Assembly: GCA_030248225.1 (NCBI GenBank)
Contig: JASANE010018696.1
Span: 1 to 64,000, forward strand
DNA from: Trileptium ribeirensis
Taxonomy: Eukaryota > Nematoda > Enoplea > Enoplida > Thoracostomopsidae
Length of the DNA stretch: 64,000 bases
Direction of reading: 5' to 3'
The notes beneath the pieces were generated by a model. The model searched no databases. It was given only the letters and a program-made list of their open reading frames with translations, and had not been told where the DNA came from. Shown piece after piece: positions 31,221 to 43,659 of the stretch. The translations under genes and the position numbers were made by a program. The stretch's first letter is position 1. Every line of letters starts with the position of its first letter.

Positions 31221-34200
31221 TTCTGTCTTTGGATACTTCATAAAGCGTGTATCACAAATATACACTCCACGGACATATACTACTGGTCATATACACGAAG
31301 CACGTGAGCAAGCACCTACTCTCAACAATTCCTGACACCTTGGCTACGCTAGACTGCTTTAATTATACCTGGGACTGTGAATATCTGGAACCAGAATTTC
31401 AGTTTGTTCTCGGAAATGCAACTAGGTTTTCTCATTGAGGTAAAATAAAAATACGTATTAATGAACGTCTTGTTTGCTGGGATTGAATGATGATAAGGTT
31501 ATTTTACCGGTCAAATACGTCGGTGTTTTATATAACCTTTGAGCGTTTTGTTACCAGTGTTAGATGCTGCATGGAGCTATAAATGCTGAGTTTGACATTT
31601 TTCCAATTAGCTATGCTTTCATGGTTAGATTGTTCTGTTGATTTTCCTATACGAGTTTGCCAGCTGAATGCGATCAATGCAATTGTAATTACTTTCAAAG
31701 CAACCAAATCAGAAAGTACTAAGACCCTGCGACAGGTCCTTCAAAGTTGTAATTTTATAAATATCGAATGTTACTGCCTATGTTGTTGCGTTATTAGGTT
31801 ACCAATAACAAGTCCTATATACATGTAGGAAACATCCTGCGTGAATTAACTGCAGATTTTCCAACTTGCACTACAAAGACAAAAAGCGAGCTGTTTTCAA
31901 AACGTCTCAGCTGATAGCGTTGCGTTCCGTCAGTCTGGTGAAATTCGCGATCAAACGTGCGACACTATCACGTATATATCAACGAACTAACTGAAAAATA
32001 TATAACAGCTATCACTAGATTTGTTTCTCGACGCCCCCCCTGTGGCCTCACCTAGCAATAGGCTCATATTTTTCACACTTCTGAAAAGAAGCCACTAATA
32101 TGTGTTCAAAATTACAGCCATTGTTTCTTTTAATGTACTGCGGTTGAGTTATTGTTTCGCTGTCCCTTTAAAATTAATCTTAATTATATATATATATATA
32201 TATATATACTATTGATAGCATTAATTAATATTAATGCTATGTCCGCATCATGAGTAGATTTCTGTCGTGCAATTTAGGTACTTCCAACTTCAACCATCCA
32301 TAATTACACCAAATAATCTCAATGCAATCGACAGTATGAAATAGTTTTTGTTATTTCAGATATTTTCCTTATTTCTATCTTTAAAATGTGATAATTTGTG
32401 TGAATTATTGCTTTACTCACAGTAAACGTTGTTTGAGTGCATATGGGAAGAGTTACCACCGGCAGTTATGTCCACGCTGTATCGTACAAAAAGTAAGTAT
32501 ATATATTACATATATACTAGTTATGTACTGCTGTAAACGGACACAAATAGTTCCACAGGTTTTTCCGCTTGTATGTAGTATTTCAGTTTTTCTTTATATC
32601 CGGCAATCTATGCGCAATTACGGTGTCTACCAAAAACTTGGGTTTGCCGCACCTATAGTTATATTGAAACGGACCTAACGTAGCGAGCGGAATTTCCTCT
32701 TATAGCGGTCAATTAGAAAAAATTCGTCTATTCGTTACATAACTCTTCACCAGATCGATGGATTTTCTCGATTTTTTCCAACATGTAATGAAATGGTAGT
32801 TATACACATAGCTTTGTATTTGAGCTGCTTCCATGATTTCCTACCTATCTATGATGGCATTTAATGGTAAAAAATTAGAAAATTCCGCCAGTCGGTTTTC
32901 GAATTACATGTGTCACAATAAATATTGCGTTTTATTACTGTATATTGCAGCTAAGCAACAGCATGATATATCTTAGCTCTTAGGATAAATTTATTCTGTA
33001 ATAAATGAAAGCTACATTTTGCTTTATTTCCGTTGCTTGGTTGCGCGTAATTGTCTATCGTCGATGGCCATTTTCAAAGCCTTCCGTCCTATACTATAAT
33101 GCCCACGTTATTGCGTAAGGCTCAAAACGGATGATAGACTTATTGCTGAATTAATGTCTAGGTGTATTAACTAATTAAAGTAAACCTCCAACGGTAATAA
33201 CCATTATTTTACACTCGTTGGCTAAAATAACCCTGGTCTAGGTAAGGGAAATTCCTGTAAATTGCTTCAAAGATTTTTTGTTATATTGAGGACATTTAAC
33301 TTAAGCTGTAACTGCGCAGCTATTGCTAATGTTTACCTTTCTGTTATAAAACGGAAAACGGGTTTGGCGCTGATTCTTTGTAATAGAGTTAGTGTTGGTT
33401 AAAAATCTCGCGTGTAAATTTAGTTTTGTGGGAGATAATGAATGCAATTTATTTTCACTAAAGCGATCAGAAAAAGAAAGATGGCATTTAGTCGCACCCT
33501 CATCGTGATAGATGACAGTGAGATGGTTGTATATAGTTTCTAATAGATATTTGATCTGTTTTAGATTTTTGGCTTGGGAAGGGTGTGTTGGGATTGTTGT
33601 TATCTCAGATTAAGAGAACTTGTTATATTTCAGTTTAAAATAGGCAGTACTGTAGTGATTTTTGTGTCTTGTCATCAATTTTGCCATGCAAAGTGACCTA
33701 GGTTGGCGAACAATAGGTATTTTAGTGGCAACGGTATACTCAGGTTACGTTATAGGCATCGATTACGTCTTCACGTTCAGATTATTAAAAGTTATCATTT
33801 TTAGTTATGAATTGACAATATTAAACATTAAACATTTTAGTCTTTTGGCATCAATTTTATGTATATATAAATAATGTACTATTGTTTCTTTTACAAATTA
33901 TCAGAATTGTAATTTTAGGATCTAAATGTGTAAACACCCGTTGGCAAAAATCAGCGCCAAACCATTGTTTTTCATTCTATAACAGAAAACTTAACTTTAA
34001 CATTAGCTTTGTTGTTACACATCATGTTAAGTATCATCTCAACGTAAACAAATTTCTGAAGTGCTCTGGGATTTTTAGCCACTGAATTTAATATGGAAAA
34101 TGCTTATTTAGTCTTTGTGAAAATATCTAAATAAAACAAAAGGAAATAACAGGGGTTTAACTTTCATAGCGTAGTCTAGGGGTGATTTTAACAACTGGAT

Positions 34201-34752
34201 GCATGATTAAATCGTCTATTAGAATGAAATTTGCCGCGTGACAGGTACACACAGGGGTTTTCCTGTTATCTACATCCACGGTTATTTTAACGACTGCATT
34301 ATGTTTAAATGCATTTTTCCAAATACCTAAAGTACACATTAATATGAAGCATTTTTCCGATATCCTAGCTGTCGTAAAAACTGCAGCTTTGCCATGTCTA
34401 CTATATTAAAACAATAAAAATAGTATTTTTTAAATAGAACAGTGTAAGAATCATTTTTCAGAACACAGGGTTTCTTTTTGCTTGTCTGTTAAGGGCATTT
34501 TTTCTCTAGTTGATTTTAACCATTTGGAGTATCCCCAAAATTATAGGTTATAACTCTTTTTGCAGAGAGATCGGCTCAAAAAATGTTGCACAAAATCCTT
34601 TCATCGAGAGCTACAACTTTGCTGTTTTGCATTTTTATCAGAGCAGCTGTTTTCGAGCTTTGATCTAAAGTTTAAAAATATCTCCATGAAAGTGATAATT
34701 TCACAGCAGGGTTTTGCTTTTTGTAGGTAAATGATATGATTATGGTGTTGTC
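31221..34752. other. Unassigned AT-rich DNA
   Basis: Only short ORFs. Contains a (TA)n run at 32,185-32,208 followed by an 11-bp hairpin (ATAGCATTAAT, loop TAAT, at 32,215-32,240), and a possible R3 fragment at about 32,690-32,830 (GAGCGGAATTTCC). No gene recognised. Confidence 0.4.
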
Positions 34753-35540
34753 AGAACGTAGTGAACCGTAGTGGAGATTGTGTGTTCCAGCGTGAAATTT
34801 TTTAAATTCAATCTGTATGATCGGCCATAACTCGAGAACGACTAAACCGATTTTCATGATCTTGGGTTCATTCGAGCTGATCGATTTACCCCGTACATCT
34901 CCGAGCGTTTTTGATTTGGGGTCTGGTTCCGGGGTCAGGGGTCAAAATGTGGGGTTTTTGCCCCATTTTACCCCATTTTAGTACCCCTCACGGAAGCAAG
35001 GTTATTTTTATAATTTTCGAACTTTTTTCTCTGTGGTTGATTTTATTTCATAGTAACATGACAAATGCTGATGCATCTTTTTTATTTTTCGATTAAGGCT
35101 CCGGTTCTGGATTTATGGGGTTTGAGGACGGGGGTATGGCGCCCCAATGGTTCCTCGACCCAAAATTTGAAAATTTGTTCTGACGTCTTGGGCGGCTGAT
35201 AGGTTTTACTTGGGAGTTTTCGGGCATGGGAGTGGTGCTGGTTTTACTCTCCAACCCATGGTTCCATGGGCACAGGGGTATGATGCAGTCATGGTTCATC
35301 GATCCCTAATTTCACTGTTACATCCTGGGAGGCTTATAGCTCGCAGTTAGGCGTTTTGGCGCATGATGGGAAACTTATTGCCGGTGTTAGTTTTGTTCTA
35401 ACTTGTGCGATATTGTGTGATATCCACATATAGCATATCAACGTATGCTGTCGAGAGCTGATTGCCTTTGCATGCGAAAGGCGTAAGTATACCTATGCTT
35501 CACTACGTTCTACAATCTTGATAGTGTTACTAGTTTAAAC
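34753..35540 (+). repeat. Repeat R2, copy 1 (candidate TIR element)
   Basis: Aligns along its length with 47,893-49,006. AGAACGTAGTGAA at 34,753-34,765 is inverted at 35,499-35,511, but the similarity between copies runs about 30 bases past the right one, so these may not be the true ends. Carries GGGTCAGGGGTCAAAATG and CCATTTTAGTACCC blocks. Non-coding. Confidence 0.65.
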
Positions 35541-36955
35541 CGCTAAAACGCTGATTTCATTGTCTTAGCACTTGTTACGGTGGGTTGTTAATCCTGCGGG
35601 ACGGTACTGGAGCAAAGATTGGTAAATTTTGGCACTCATCAAATTTTGCCACATTCAATATAGATGTACGTAGGTCACCAGAATGTTTATAGGTTTTTTC
35701 TTGCTGAATATAGGTGGTATAGGGATGGTATAGGCAGGTGTTTGGGTTCTACAACATGAAAATAAGTCTTCAAAATAAAGTTTTTTTGCCATAGGTAATA
35801 GAAGACGGTAATTCGGTTGAAACTCATGCATCGACCCTGGATTTCCTTAGTTCAAAGATAAAGATTCTTGCTTAATATGTTATGTTGTGTATAAACAAGC
35901 ATGGACGTCACCTACGAATCATATGTAGATTGTAATATGTACTATATTGACTATATTGCATAAGGTAAACCATAAAATGCTCAAAACCAAAAATAATTTT
36001 AGTTTTTACTAATAGTAGTGTTTACCATATTATGTTATGATCTATACAGTTAGCGAAAATATGTTTGCATCGCTAATAGTTCAGCAACAAAAAGGAGGTA
36101 TTTGGCTAAATTTTTTTCTATTTGCCGTGTTTATACCTGAGCATCCTCAAACACAATATTATGGATATATATCTCCTGATCTGGAGCAGAGGTCAAACAA
36201 CACAACGTTTCAGGCTAATTTCACGCCGTTTTTGGCATTACCGTTTGTAGCTAGGCTTAGATCAAATTTAGCAGTAATATGACTACCGTCGGAAGTAATA
36301 TCGATATGATAAACGCTCGTACAAAGAAAGAAACGTGGAGATAAAAATTTTACTCCTATATCTAAGAAAATTTTGTTCGGCCTTTTAGATTATAGCACCG
36401 AGTCAGAACTAATTGCAGCCATATATTGTCTTCCTTTTGAACTGCATTAACGAATTGATTATCAAAATTATGTAGTTCAATGTCTTTATGGGATAAGGAT
36501 TTATGCCCGTCTCGGTGAAAGCAAAGGCTTTGCCTAAATCTTAGCTTAAGCCGTTTGCCCATTGGAGTCCAACTGATTTTGACGTCATTCAACTCAACTT
36601 GTGAATGCGGTTCGAATGGTGTAGAAAATTTACCAGAAAAATTTCGGTGCCAAGGATAACTAAAAAACCCGAAAGGAATTTTATCATTATAGTTTTAATG
36701 GAGATTTTTAACCGTTTCGACATTCTATAACTGTTCTACGTGTGCACCAATATTAACGGAGTTTCTTTTATATTGACCATTTTCGGGGTGCAGGCGTGTA
36801 ACCTAAAAGCGCCATTATTGTTAATACATGATATACCCGTTACACACGGATCCGATTTGACCAATATCTTCACAGTGCATAATCATTACGTTTGGTACAC
36901 GATTCAGTGTTACATCGTTAATACTCCCTTATAGTTTCATTGCCCTTCGTAAGTA
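35541..36955. other. Unassigned AT-rich DNA
   Basis: The 81-codon ORF at 36,037-36,282 and the 76-codon ORF at 36,362-36,592 (-) match no family I know. Confidence 0.35.
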
Positions 36956-36959
36956 TTAA

Positions 36960-37207
36960 CCCTTTAACGCCGAAATTATGTCGTGCCATGTTTAAGTCTA
37001 CGACCGTTACGAGGGATCGCACCCAGGGTTCTACGGGAGAAAGTGGCGTACGCAAGCTACCTTTGCTGTCTAGGCACTGTTCAGTTCCTTTATGAATCTC
37101 GGAAAGCGACCAAATATCAACAAACGTGCAGATATGTGATAAACTCTGTTGACACAACAGTTCACTGTGTGAGTTGCACACATTTGTGGACAGTGAGCGT
37201 TAAAGGG
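36960..37207 (-). mobile_element. TTAA-flanked 248-bp MITE with tRNA-like core, copy 3
   Basis: Seen: TTAA at 36,956-36,959 and 37,208-37,211, with inverted ends CCCTTTAACGC and GCGTTAAAGGG. On the minus strand it carries GATTCATAAAGGAACTGAACAG, then the A-box-like GGTAGCTTGCGTACG and the B-box-like GGGTGCGATCCC, in the same order as the copies at 5177 and 20,832. Known: TTAA plus CCCTTT ends is typical of piggyBac-type MITEs. This copy has the best preserved ends. Confidence 0.75.
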
Positions 37208-37791
37208 TTAAAGTAATTTGTTTATGTAAAATTAAATTAATGCCATCAAACCAACGGTCTCAGCGCAGTATCTAGGAAATTGGAAAGTTTTCGTCTTTTT
37301 GTCCTTGGAAGAAGCAATAACGAGTTGTTTAGGTTTTAAAATATGACTAAAATTACCGTAACATTGCCATATAAGTACTGCTATTGTATAATATGGTAAG
37401 ACTTTAAAAATTGGCTTAAGGACCTGAATTTGTAACGACGAAATAGTTGCTAAGCACAGAGTAGCCATATTCGCTCCGTTTCCATTTGCTTTGTTAGTAA
37501 GGAGTGTGTTATTAGCTTTAACAGGGTCTAGTTTGATGTATACACTACCCGAAAACCAATTGAACCCCTACAACCTTATAGTGCTAATTTGATAGGAGTT
37601 GAGACATACCACAGTGGTTCGTCCAAGTACCCCCGGACCGACGGAGGGTACGAAGTTGGATCCCCTTTTCGGAAATTGGGGGAATATAAACCGGGGGGGG
37701 CACGAATTGGGGCCCCGTATTCGGAATGGTGTAAAAGCCGCGGAAACTGTAAAAAATGAATGTTTGTTAGAGAATTTCTGTGGCTAAAAAT

Positions 37792-38588
37792 TAGGGAACG
37801 ATCGAATATTCGGTATTCGGCCGAATAGTTGGCAATATTCGGCCGAATACCGAATAGTTGACTGGCCGCTGTTAGTTGAAAAATAGAGTCAAAATCTGCC
37901 CACCAGATATCCTAATTTTACGGCCGGAGTCCTGATAATTATGCTGCAAACCGCTAAATACGTCCAACGTGTTGCAACTTTGGTAAGACAAGATGCGCTT
38001 GAGACTCATCAATTCAGTTCGCAGCCGGATCGAATGTTCTGATCACCACAGTTATGTTTTTCATCAGCCGTGCACTATCTCGCTGCCATAATAGTTGCGA
38101 AATTAATACTTTGTGGTCTAAATGCAGCAGGATTTGTTCGTTTTCTTTGACACATCGTGAATGTGAAGTGAGACATCATGCTATGCCGTTCTACATACCT
38201 ACATAAGCCTAACCCTAAGTCCACCGCCCCCGAACACCACGCACTGAGCCGTTCTTTTTTAACGATCTGACTTCACGCACCAATTAGCGCGTTCTCCAGA
38301 TAATGAAGTTACAAAAAAATCAATAAAAAATAAAATTATAACTTCAACCTAACAAACGAGAGCACAAAGCAAAAAAATTCATCGAACAAAAACTATCGCT
38401 GACTCAGCAACACAACACGAAACGACCTGTTGCATGGTGCACGTACATACAGTGGTGGATTTATAGAGTTATAGATTTATAGATTTCTCATCATACATAG
38501 GTGTTGCGAACAGCTATTCGGTATTCGGCCGAATAATAGGGGCCGAATATTCGATATTCGGTGAAATTAGGTATTCGGTCGTTCCCTA
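37792..38588. mobile_element. 797-bp hAT-like non-autonomous element
   Basis: Seen: inverted ends TAGGGAACG / CGTTCCCTA and a perfect 8-base target duplication CTAAAAAT at 37,784-37,791 and 38,589-38,596. Just inside the left end, two 21-base arms (37,807-37,827 and 37,836-37,856; TATTCGG...CCGAATA) form a perfect hairpin with an 8-base loop, and the right end repeats the TATTCGG/CCGAATA motif. No coding capacity. A second copy begins at 63,424. Known: 8-bp duplications and TAGNG ends are the hAT signature. Confidence 0.9.
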
Positions 38589-38759
38589 CTAAAAATCTAA
38601 AAGAAAGGAGTAAAAGCTGCGAAAGCTGTAAAAATGTAAAGTTTTTAGCACCTTTGTGGGTTAGCAAAATTGAGGGCCGGGTGATGGGGAGCCAAAACGC
38701 AGGGAAGATTCCCCGGATTGGAGAAGCCAGACACTTATTATCTGTGTAGCAAAATCTGT

Positions 38760-39400
38760 AATGGCTTACCTGATGCGCGAAAAACTATACATAACCAAAT
38801 AATCACCACAAATGAAATTATTTCAGTAAATCGGATTCTTAAGACGCCGACCGTAAACTTTAAACTACCTTAAACATACTGAAAAATATGCTACGTTCAT
38901 GTTTGGGTTCTAGGTGACCAACATGTTCAATGTTCTGAAAACCATATTTATACCGTCGTAAATGCCCTGAAAGCAGTCTATGTATAACCAGATAATACAG
39001 AAGACAGACAGTATTATGGAAACCGGGTTGGTCGTCCCTAATTTACAGAAATCCACTTCAATGTCATTAAATATACGTCGTGGAGTATAGATAACAAGTT
39101 TCGCATTCAGCCTTCAGAAAACAAAAAATGTATTGCAAACAATACATAAGCAAAGAAATAAAGACAGACTATATCCTGCAAATCGGGTTGATCGACCATA
39201 AACCCATTGAAATCCACTGAAAAGACAATAAATATTCCCGCTGGATTCTACTAGATAGCCAAACCAGCGCATTCAGCTTACCGAAAAACGTGCATACAGA
39301 TATGATGCTCTGTACACAATACATATCGAAACAATTGAAAACAAACTATATTTTGAAACTCCAGATAAACTCGATGAACCGAAACCTTTGTCGCGAAGTA
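38760..39400 (-). repeat. R3-like fragment, reverse strand
   Basis: The complement carries the R3 internal block (TTAGGG-CGACCAACCCGGTTT, compare TTAGGGTCAACGAACCCAATTT at 62,980) at least twice, with the period seen in R3. Both R3 ends are missing. Confidence 0.5.
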
Positions 39401-39428
39401 AGCGCCTTAAAACACTGATACTTTGTAT

Positions 39429-40513
39429 CAGAGATGGAACTGCGTCACTGTCTCATGATCCAGTGACCCACGTAAGGTGTGACCCAGTGCCCCAGTTCTG
39501 TCTGCTCTGTATCTGTCTTGTTCACTCTGAAATTACGGAGGGCAGTGCTCAATATGACTATCTCTATATTACACACTGTCCACTTTTCCGGAAATAAATG
39601 GCACCACATATAGCCTAAGTTTATTTTACATACGTGTGGATTCTTTGTCAGCGACGTAGCGCTGCCCAGGCTGTACCACGTGGAGGTGATCCACTCACAA
39701 CTCACCGTCCTACCGCGCAACTAGTCACCCAAACATATGCGGAGCTTGGCCGTAAAAGTATTAAATCTGAATTTTTAGAGCGATTCCGTTTGATTGAAAT
39801 AGTGTCAGCGACAGTAACTAGCAACACGTAAATTGACGAAATAATTAAAAATAAGAAAAATCTTTTGTAGTGACGACGCAGTGTTAGATGTGTACGGCTG
39901 CATAATATTACGTCGGCTATTTTAATAACGCTCAGTCAAGAGATCTGTCAAGTGTGGTTGCGTTATGTCTATGTCTATGTTGCGACTATGTCGGCTATCG
40001 GAACTGAGCCCAGTCAAGGGAACTGCTACATTGGTTGGGTATGTATCTGCTATCGTAACAGTGCCCTGTCAATGAACTGTTACGTACTGCTGCGTTAAAC
40101 GCAGTGTCGGCTATTGTTGCTGCTCCCAGCCAAGGGAACTGCTACGTGCGGCTGTGTATGCATCTGGTCAGTAACCCATCATAACTGGAACTGATAAATT
40201 TTAATTTAAAATTTTTAATTTTTTTTGAAAATTTTTTTTAATTAAAATTTTATGTGTTCCCCACCAAGTCAATGGGCTGAACGCAGTTGCTCCTCTGCCC
40301 TGCGAGTCATATGGACCGACTAGACCTTCGTAGCGACGCAATTCTACATCATGAATTATAATGAGTGAAAGCGGAATCTGTCAGACAGCTTAAGGCGCCT
40401 AACTTTCGTAGCATAGGCGCAACTGGGTCACGACCGACAATCCAGTGACACATCGAGCCGGTGCACCAGTTTCCCTACTGACCCAGTGACCCACTGACCC
40501 AGTTCCACCTCTG
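39429..40513. mobile_element. 1.09-kb hAT-like element with tandem repeats inside
   Basis: Seen: left end CAGAGATGGAACTGCGTCAC and right end with complement CAGAGGTGGAACTGGGTCAG. Repeated CCAGTGACCCA motifs follow inside both ends. Inside, a motif (TCGGCTATCG...CAGTCAAGGGAACTGCTACGT) recurs about four times at 39,912-40,165, and an AT-only inverted stretch lies at 40,193-40,250. The flanking octamers CTTTGTAT and CCCTGTGT match at five of eight bases, a possible eroded duplication. Known: CAGRGNTGG ends fit hAT elements. No transposase frame. Confidence 0.65.
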
Positions 40514-40893
40514 CCCTGTGTAGCTAGATTTGGCAAGGAACACTTTAGATATTTTATTTTTCTGCATTTTAACCCTACACTTGAGTTCGGAGCTTTTACC
40601 GTTAAACAAACGGGACATCGTCATAACGTTTGTCATCGAACAAACATTGTCAAAATTCATCTAACCGATGTTGTTCTATGTATTATACCGACAGACGAGA
40701 TATTCAGGATTTCCTCCTAGGTCCATCAGATCCAAATCAGCTTGCTTAGCTTGCTCCGTTTTAATAATTTTTAATGCAATGTTATATAAAAAATTTTAAT
40801 AATTGAAACTTATATAACTTCACTGCAATTACATTTCACGTATTCTAATGTCGGCCAAAAGTCACACCCGGCGGTTCGTAATTTTTCATCATT
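40514..40893. other. Unassigned AT-rich DNA
   Basis: Nothing recognised. Confidence 0.4.
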
Positions 40894-41130
40894 TTAGTCT
40901 GCTATATAGATGCGGCTAAATAAATTGCAGAGGAAATATTTAGTGTTTGTTAACCTAAATATTTCCTCAGCTCCAAGCCTGTCAAACATGGCAAACGGCG
41001 ATGCGCTGTATCTAGCTCTTCCATGAATTTTTCTAGTTTCCATATACGCTTCTTCTTGAAGCCAGCGGTTGCGTTTGAACATGTTGGCAAACCATCGCCG
41101 CCGGACGACAGTTGCTATATTGTAGTCATA
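40894..41130 (-). pseudogene. Coding-like fragment, possibly transposase N-terminal part
   Basis: A minus-strand frame, open upstream of its ATG to about 41,130, reads RRRWFANMFKRNRWLQEEAY and then FAMFDRLGAEEIFRLT. A basic start followed by F-RL---E--R looks like the N-terminal region of PIF/Harbinger-type transposases and other arthropod nuclease families, but the match is loose and no catalytic block follows. It ends at a stop at 40,894. It may be only a repeat-derived frame. Confidence 0.25.
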
Positions 41131-42000
41131 CTTTGAAATAAAATTAAAGTACTTTAATCTTTTCTCTCGAAAATCAGAGGTTTTTGCTGGTCTTGATTCG
41201 CTCCGCCTGGAAAATTAACGTGTGCCATGAGAATAAAATTCCGAAAAGAACGCAACAATTGAAGCGGCTACATAATGTCAGGATTGGTTTAACTTTTTCT
41301 AATATAGTGGTGAACCGGCCCGATAAATTACTTTCAGACCGCCTTGTTATTCGCGGTCCGGCCGGTTCTGGTTACGTTACTATTTTTATACATGCATAAC
41401 CCAGCATCCCGTGGCGACGCATCGCTGTCTCTTGGGGAACGTTTTTATATTGTGAATACTGAAAACATCTAAAACTAACCAATTATATAGCTAAGAACAT
41501 TGAAACATTAGCGTTCCAGTTTCCAAATTTTACCATGATATCCGGATACAGTAAACCATATCCCTCACCATCACTTCCGAAAGCTGGAACGAAAGTATGA
41601 ATTACGAAAAGGAAAGCAGTCACACGCGTAATTTGAATACTTAAAGATTGGCTCGGTTACTTGATCTAAGCATACACTTGACAACGGATTTGTAGCAACA
41701 AGCAAATTGAATAGCAGAAAAAACATTTTTGTTTGATTTTTCCGCTCAGAAAACCATGTTGAAATATCTGTTCCAAACACGTAAATATATATTATTTATA
41801 GATTTAATGTTTGCTATAGCGTATCATGGCCATCTAAGCCTGCTCATACTTCCTCGATTTAAAGCTTCGTGCTCATTCATCTATTTTTGCTTTCTCTCAC
41901 CCTTTGCAAAATTGTATTGTGCAGTAGCAAATTATCCATTTAGATTTTGTACAAAGCACCGATATATTGGATTTGGAAATAAATTCACAAACTTTTATTG
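41131..42000. other. Unassigned AT-rich DNA
   Basis: ORFs of 69-90 codons (for example 41,729-42,001) are rich in Phe/Ile/Tyr, as expected from AT-rich non-coding DNA. Confidence 0.35.
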
Positions 42001-43048
42001 AAATGGTGCGATCGAAACGAGCGGACGTTCCACTGAGGGCGCTACGGGGAAAGTCGTTTTTTGTCTGTCGCTATCATTCATAACTAAGTTTTGGATGGAC
42101 AGATTTCGACAACTTTTTCGATAGCAAAAGTGGCAAAGATGTGGCGTTTAGTTGAACGCGAACAGTTCCGACCTTATCTACGGGGTCAAACTGTCAAAAA
42201 CATAGTTTTTAATGGTTCTTTGCGAAATCATGCCATACAGGTACCATTCTTTCGCAGCCCATATCTCGCGATACAGACTTCACATTTAAAATTGATCATC
42301 GAGATCTGCAATATTGCCGACTACGACTTTTTTTGCGGAGCCAATCCCTAGGCCGCTGTAGGCCCCTTAAATAGATTATAGATCTTTTGCCAAAAATAGC
42401 GATTTTTCAGATTTCGCCGTTTGATTGTTTGTTTTTACCATGTAATGAGTGTCTATTAGTTATCAAGCACGCTGGATACATGTTTGCTATATAGAGTCCA
42501 ACTTGACTATATGGCATTTTTTCATGGGTTTTCAAAGGTTTTACGGTCGACGAACCCTATTTTAACAATGTGCGTTTTCATTTGTATGATTAGGTACTGC
42601 GTGCAGGACATCAACGTTGATTTATCTATAGGTATTTCTGAAGGCTGAATACATTGATTTGGTTATCTAGAGACCAGGGTGCATATTTTATGCCTTTTCA
42701 TGGTGCTTCAATGAGTTTAGGATCAACGAATCCGTTTTCCAGAATATAGTCTGTGTTCACGTTTGGTTACATATTGCTTACAATTCATCAAGAATTGTGT
42801 ATGTAGCTTTTTCAGCATATATGATACGAAGGTATGGTTATCTAGAGAACAGCACAAATACTTGATGCGTTGTCAGTTGTCACAGGTTTGGGATCGACGA
42901 GTTTTAGGATTTTGAAAGGATTCATGGTTCCAAAGCTTTTAGGGTGGTATATAAACATCAAACACAATTTCTTTCAGGTGGTTAAACAAAACGATAACTT
43001 AAAAATGAAACCATGCTCGCTCCGTTTCACTCTCGCTTGCGATTTACT
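42001..43048 (+). repeat. Repeat R3, copy 1
   Basis: Starts ATGG-GCG-...GAGCGGACGTTCCACTGAGGG (R3 consensus GGAGCGAGCGGAGTTTCCA, here with a small insertion) and ends CATGCTCGCTCCGTTTCACTC. Inside, a unit of about 170 bases with GGGTTTAGGGTC-ACGA-CCC recurs at about 42,545, 42,718 and 42,885. Copies at 50,545-51,576 and 59,462-63,180. Confidence 0.8.
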
Positions 43049-43659
43049 AGTTTTGTTATTTGTGTGATATGTTTGTTTGGATTTAGAAAATATGGAATCC
43101 TCTCCTGAAGAGTGAACTGTGCTATACATTTTTGTCAGTGCAAACGGTTTCCAAAGTTATAGGCCATAATTTTAAAATATTCAAAATAGTAGCAATTATA
43201 TTTGAGCATTTTTAATATGTTGAAAAAATAAATTTTTTCTTGTGGCGATACAACAGTAAGCAGAATAAATTTGTTATTTGCATTATGCTACTAAAAATTA
43301 TTTTGATGTAGTAAGACCGGCTTCGTGGTCCAAAATATGCGAAATTTCTGTCTCACAATATTATGAACGATATTGTAGCTTTCACAAACGAGTGAATACT
43401 AGCGGCGGTGGGGATTTTGACTGTTAATTACTGTCAAGGATGCAGTAGCGCGCGTCAACGAACAGGCATGCAGAGATTGTAGAGTTTATTTGGCGGGTTG
43501 TGGATTCGAATGCCGCCTCTCTCCACATTTTTGGTGTTTTAAACTAGGTTGGCTTCAAAAATTATATTTTGACATTGACTCGCTCTGATGGTGGCGGGTA
43601 TCCGCCCCGCCAAACCGACTGGACAGAAAATTTTCATCAATGGTCCTCCGTGTAACAAA
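43049..43659. other. Unassigned DNA with a B-box-like site
   Basis: GTGGATTCGAATGCCGCC at about 43,499-43,516 resembles a tRNA B box, with a weak A-box-like GTAGCGCGCGTC at about 43,446; not a tRNA gene. Confidence 0.3.

Noticed and set aside
36983..37216. ORFs of 77 and 87 codons on opposite strands
   Set aside because: They lie within the TTAA-flanked MITE and have no homologues that I can recognise.
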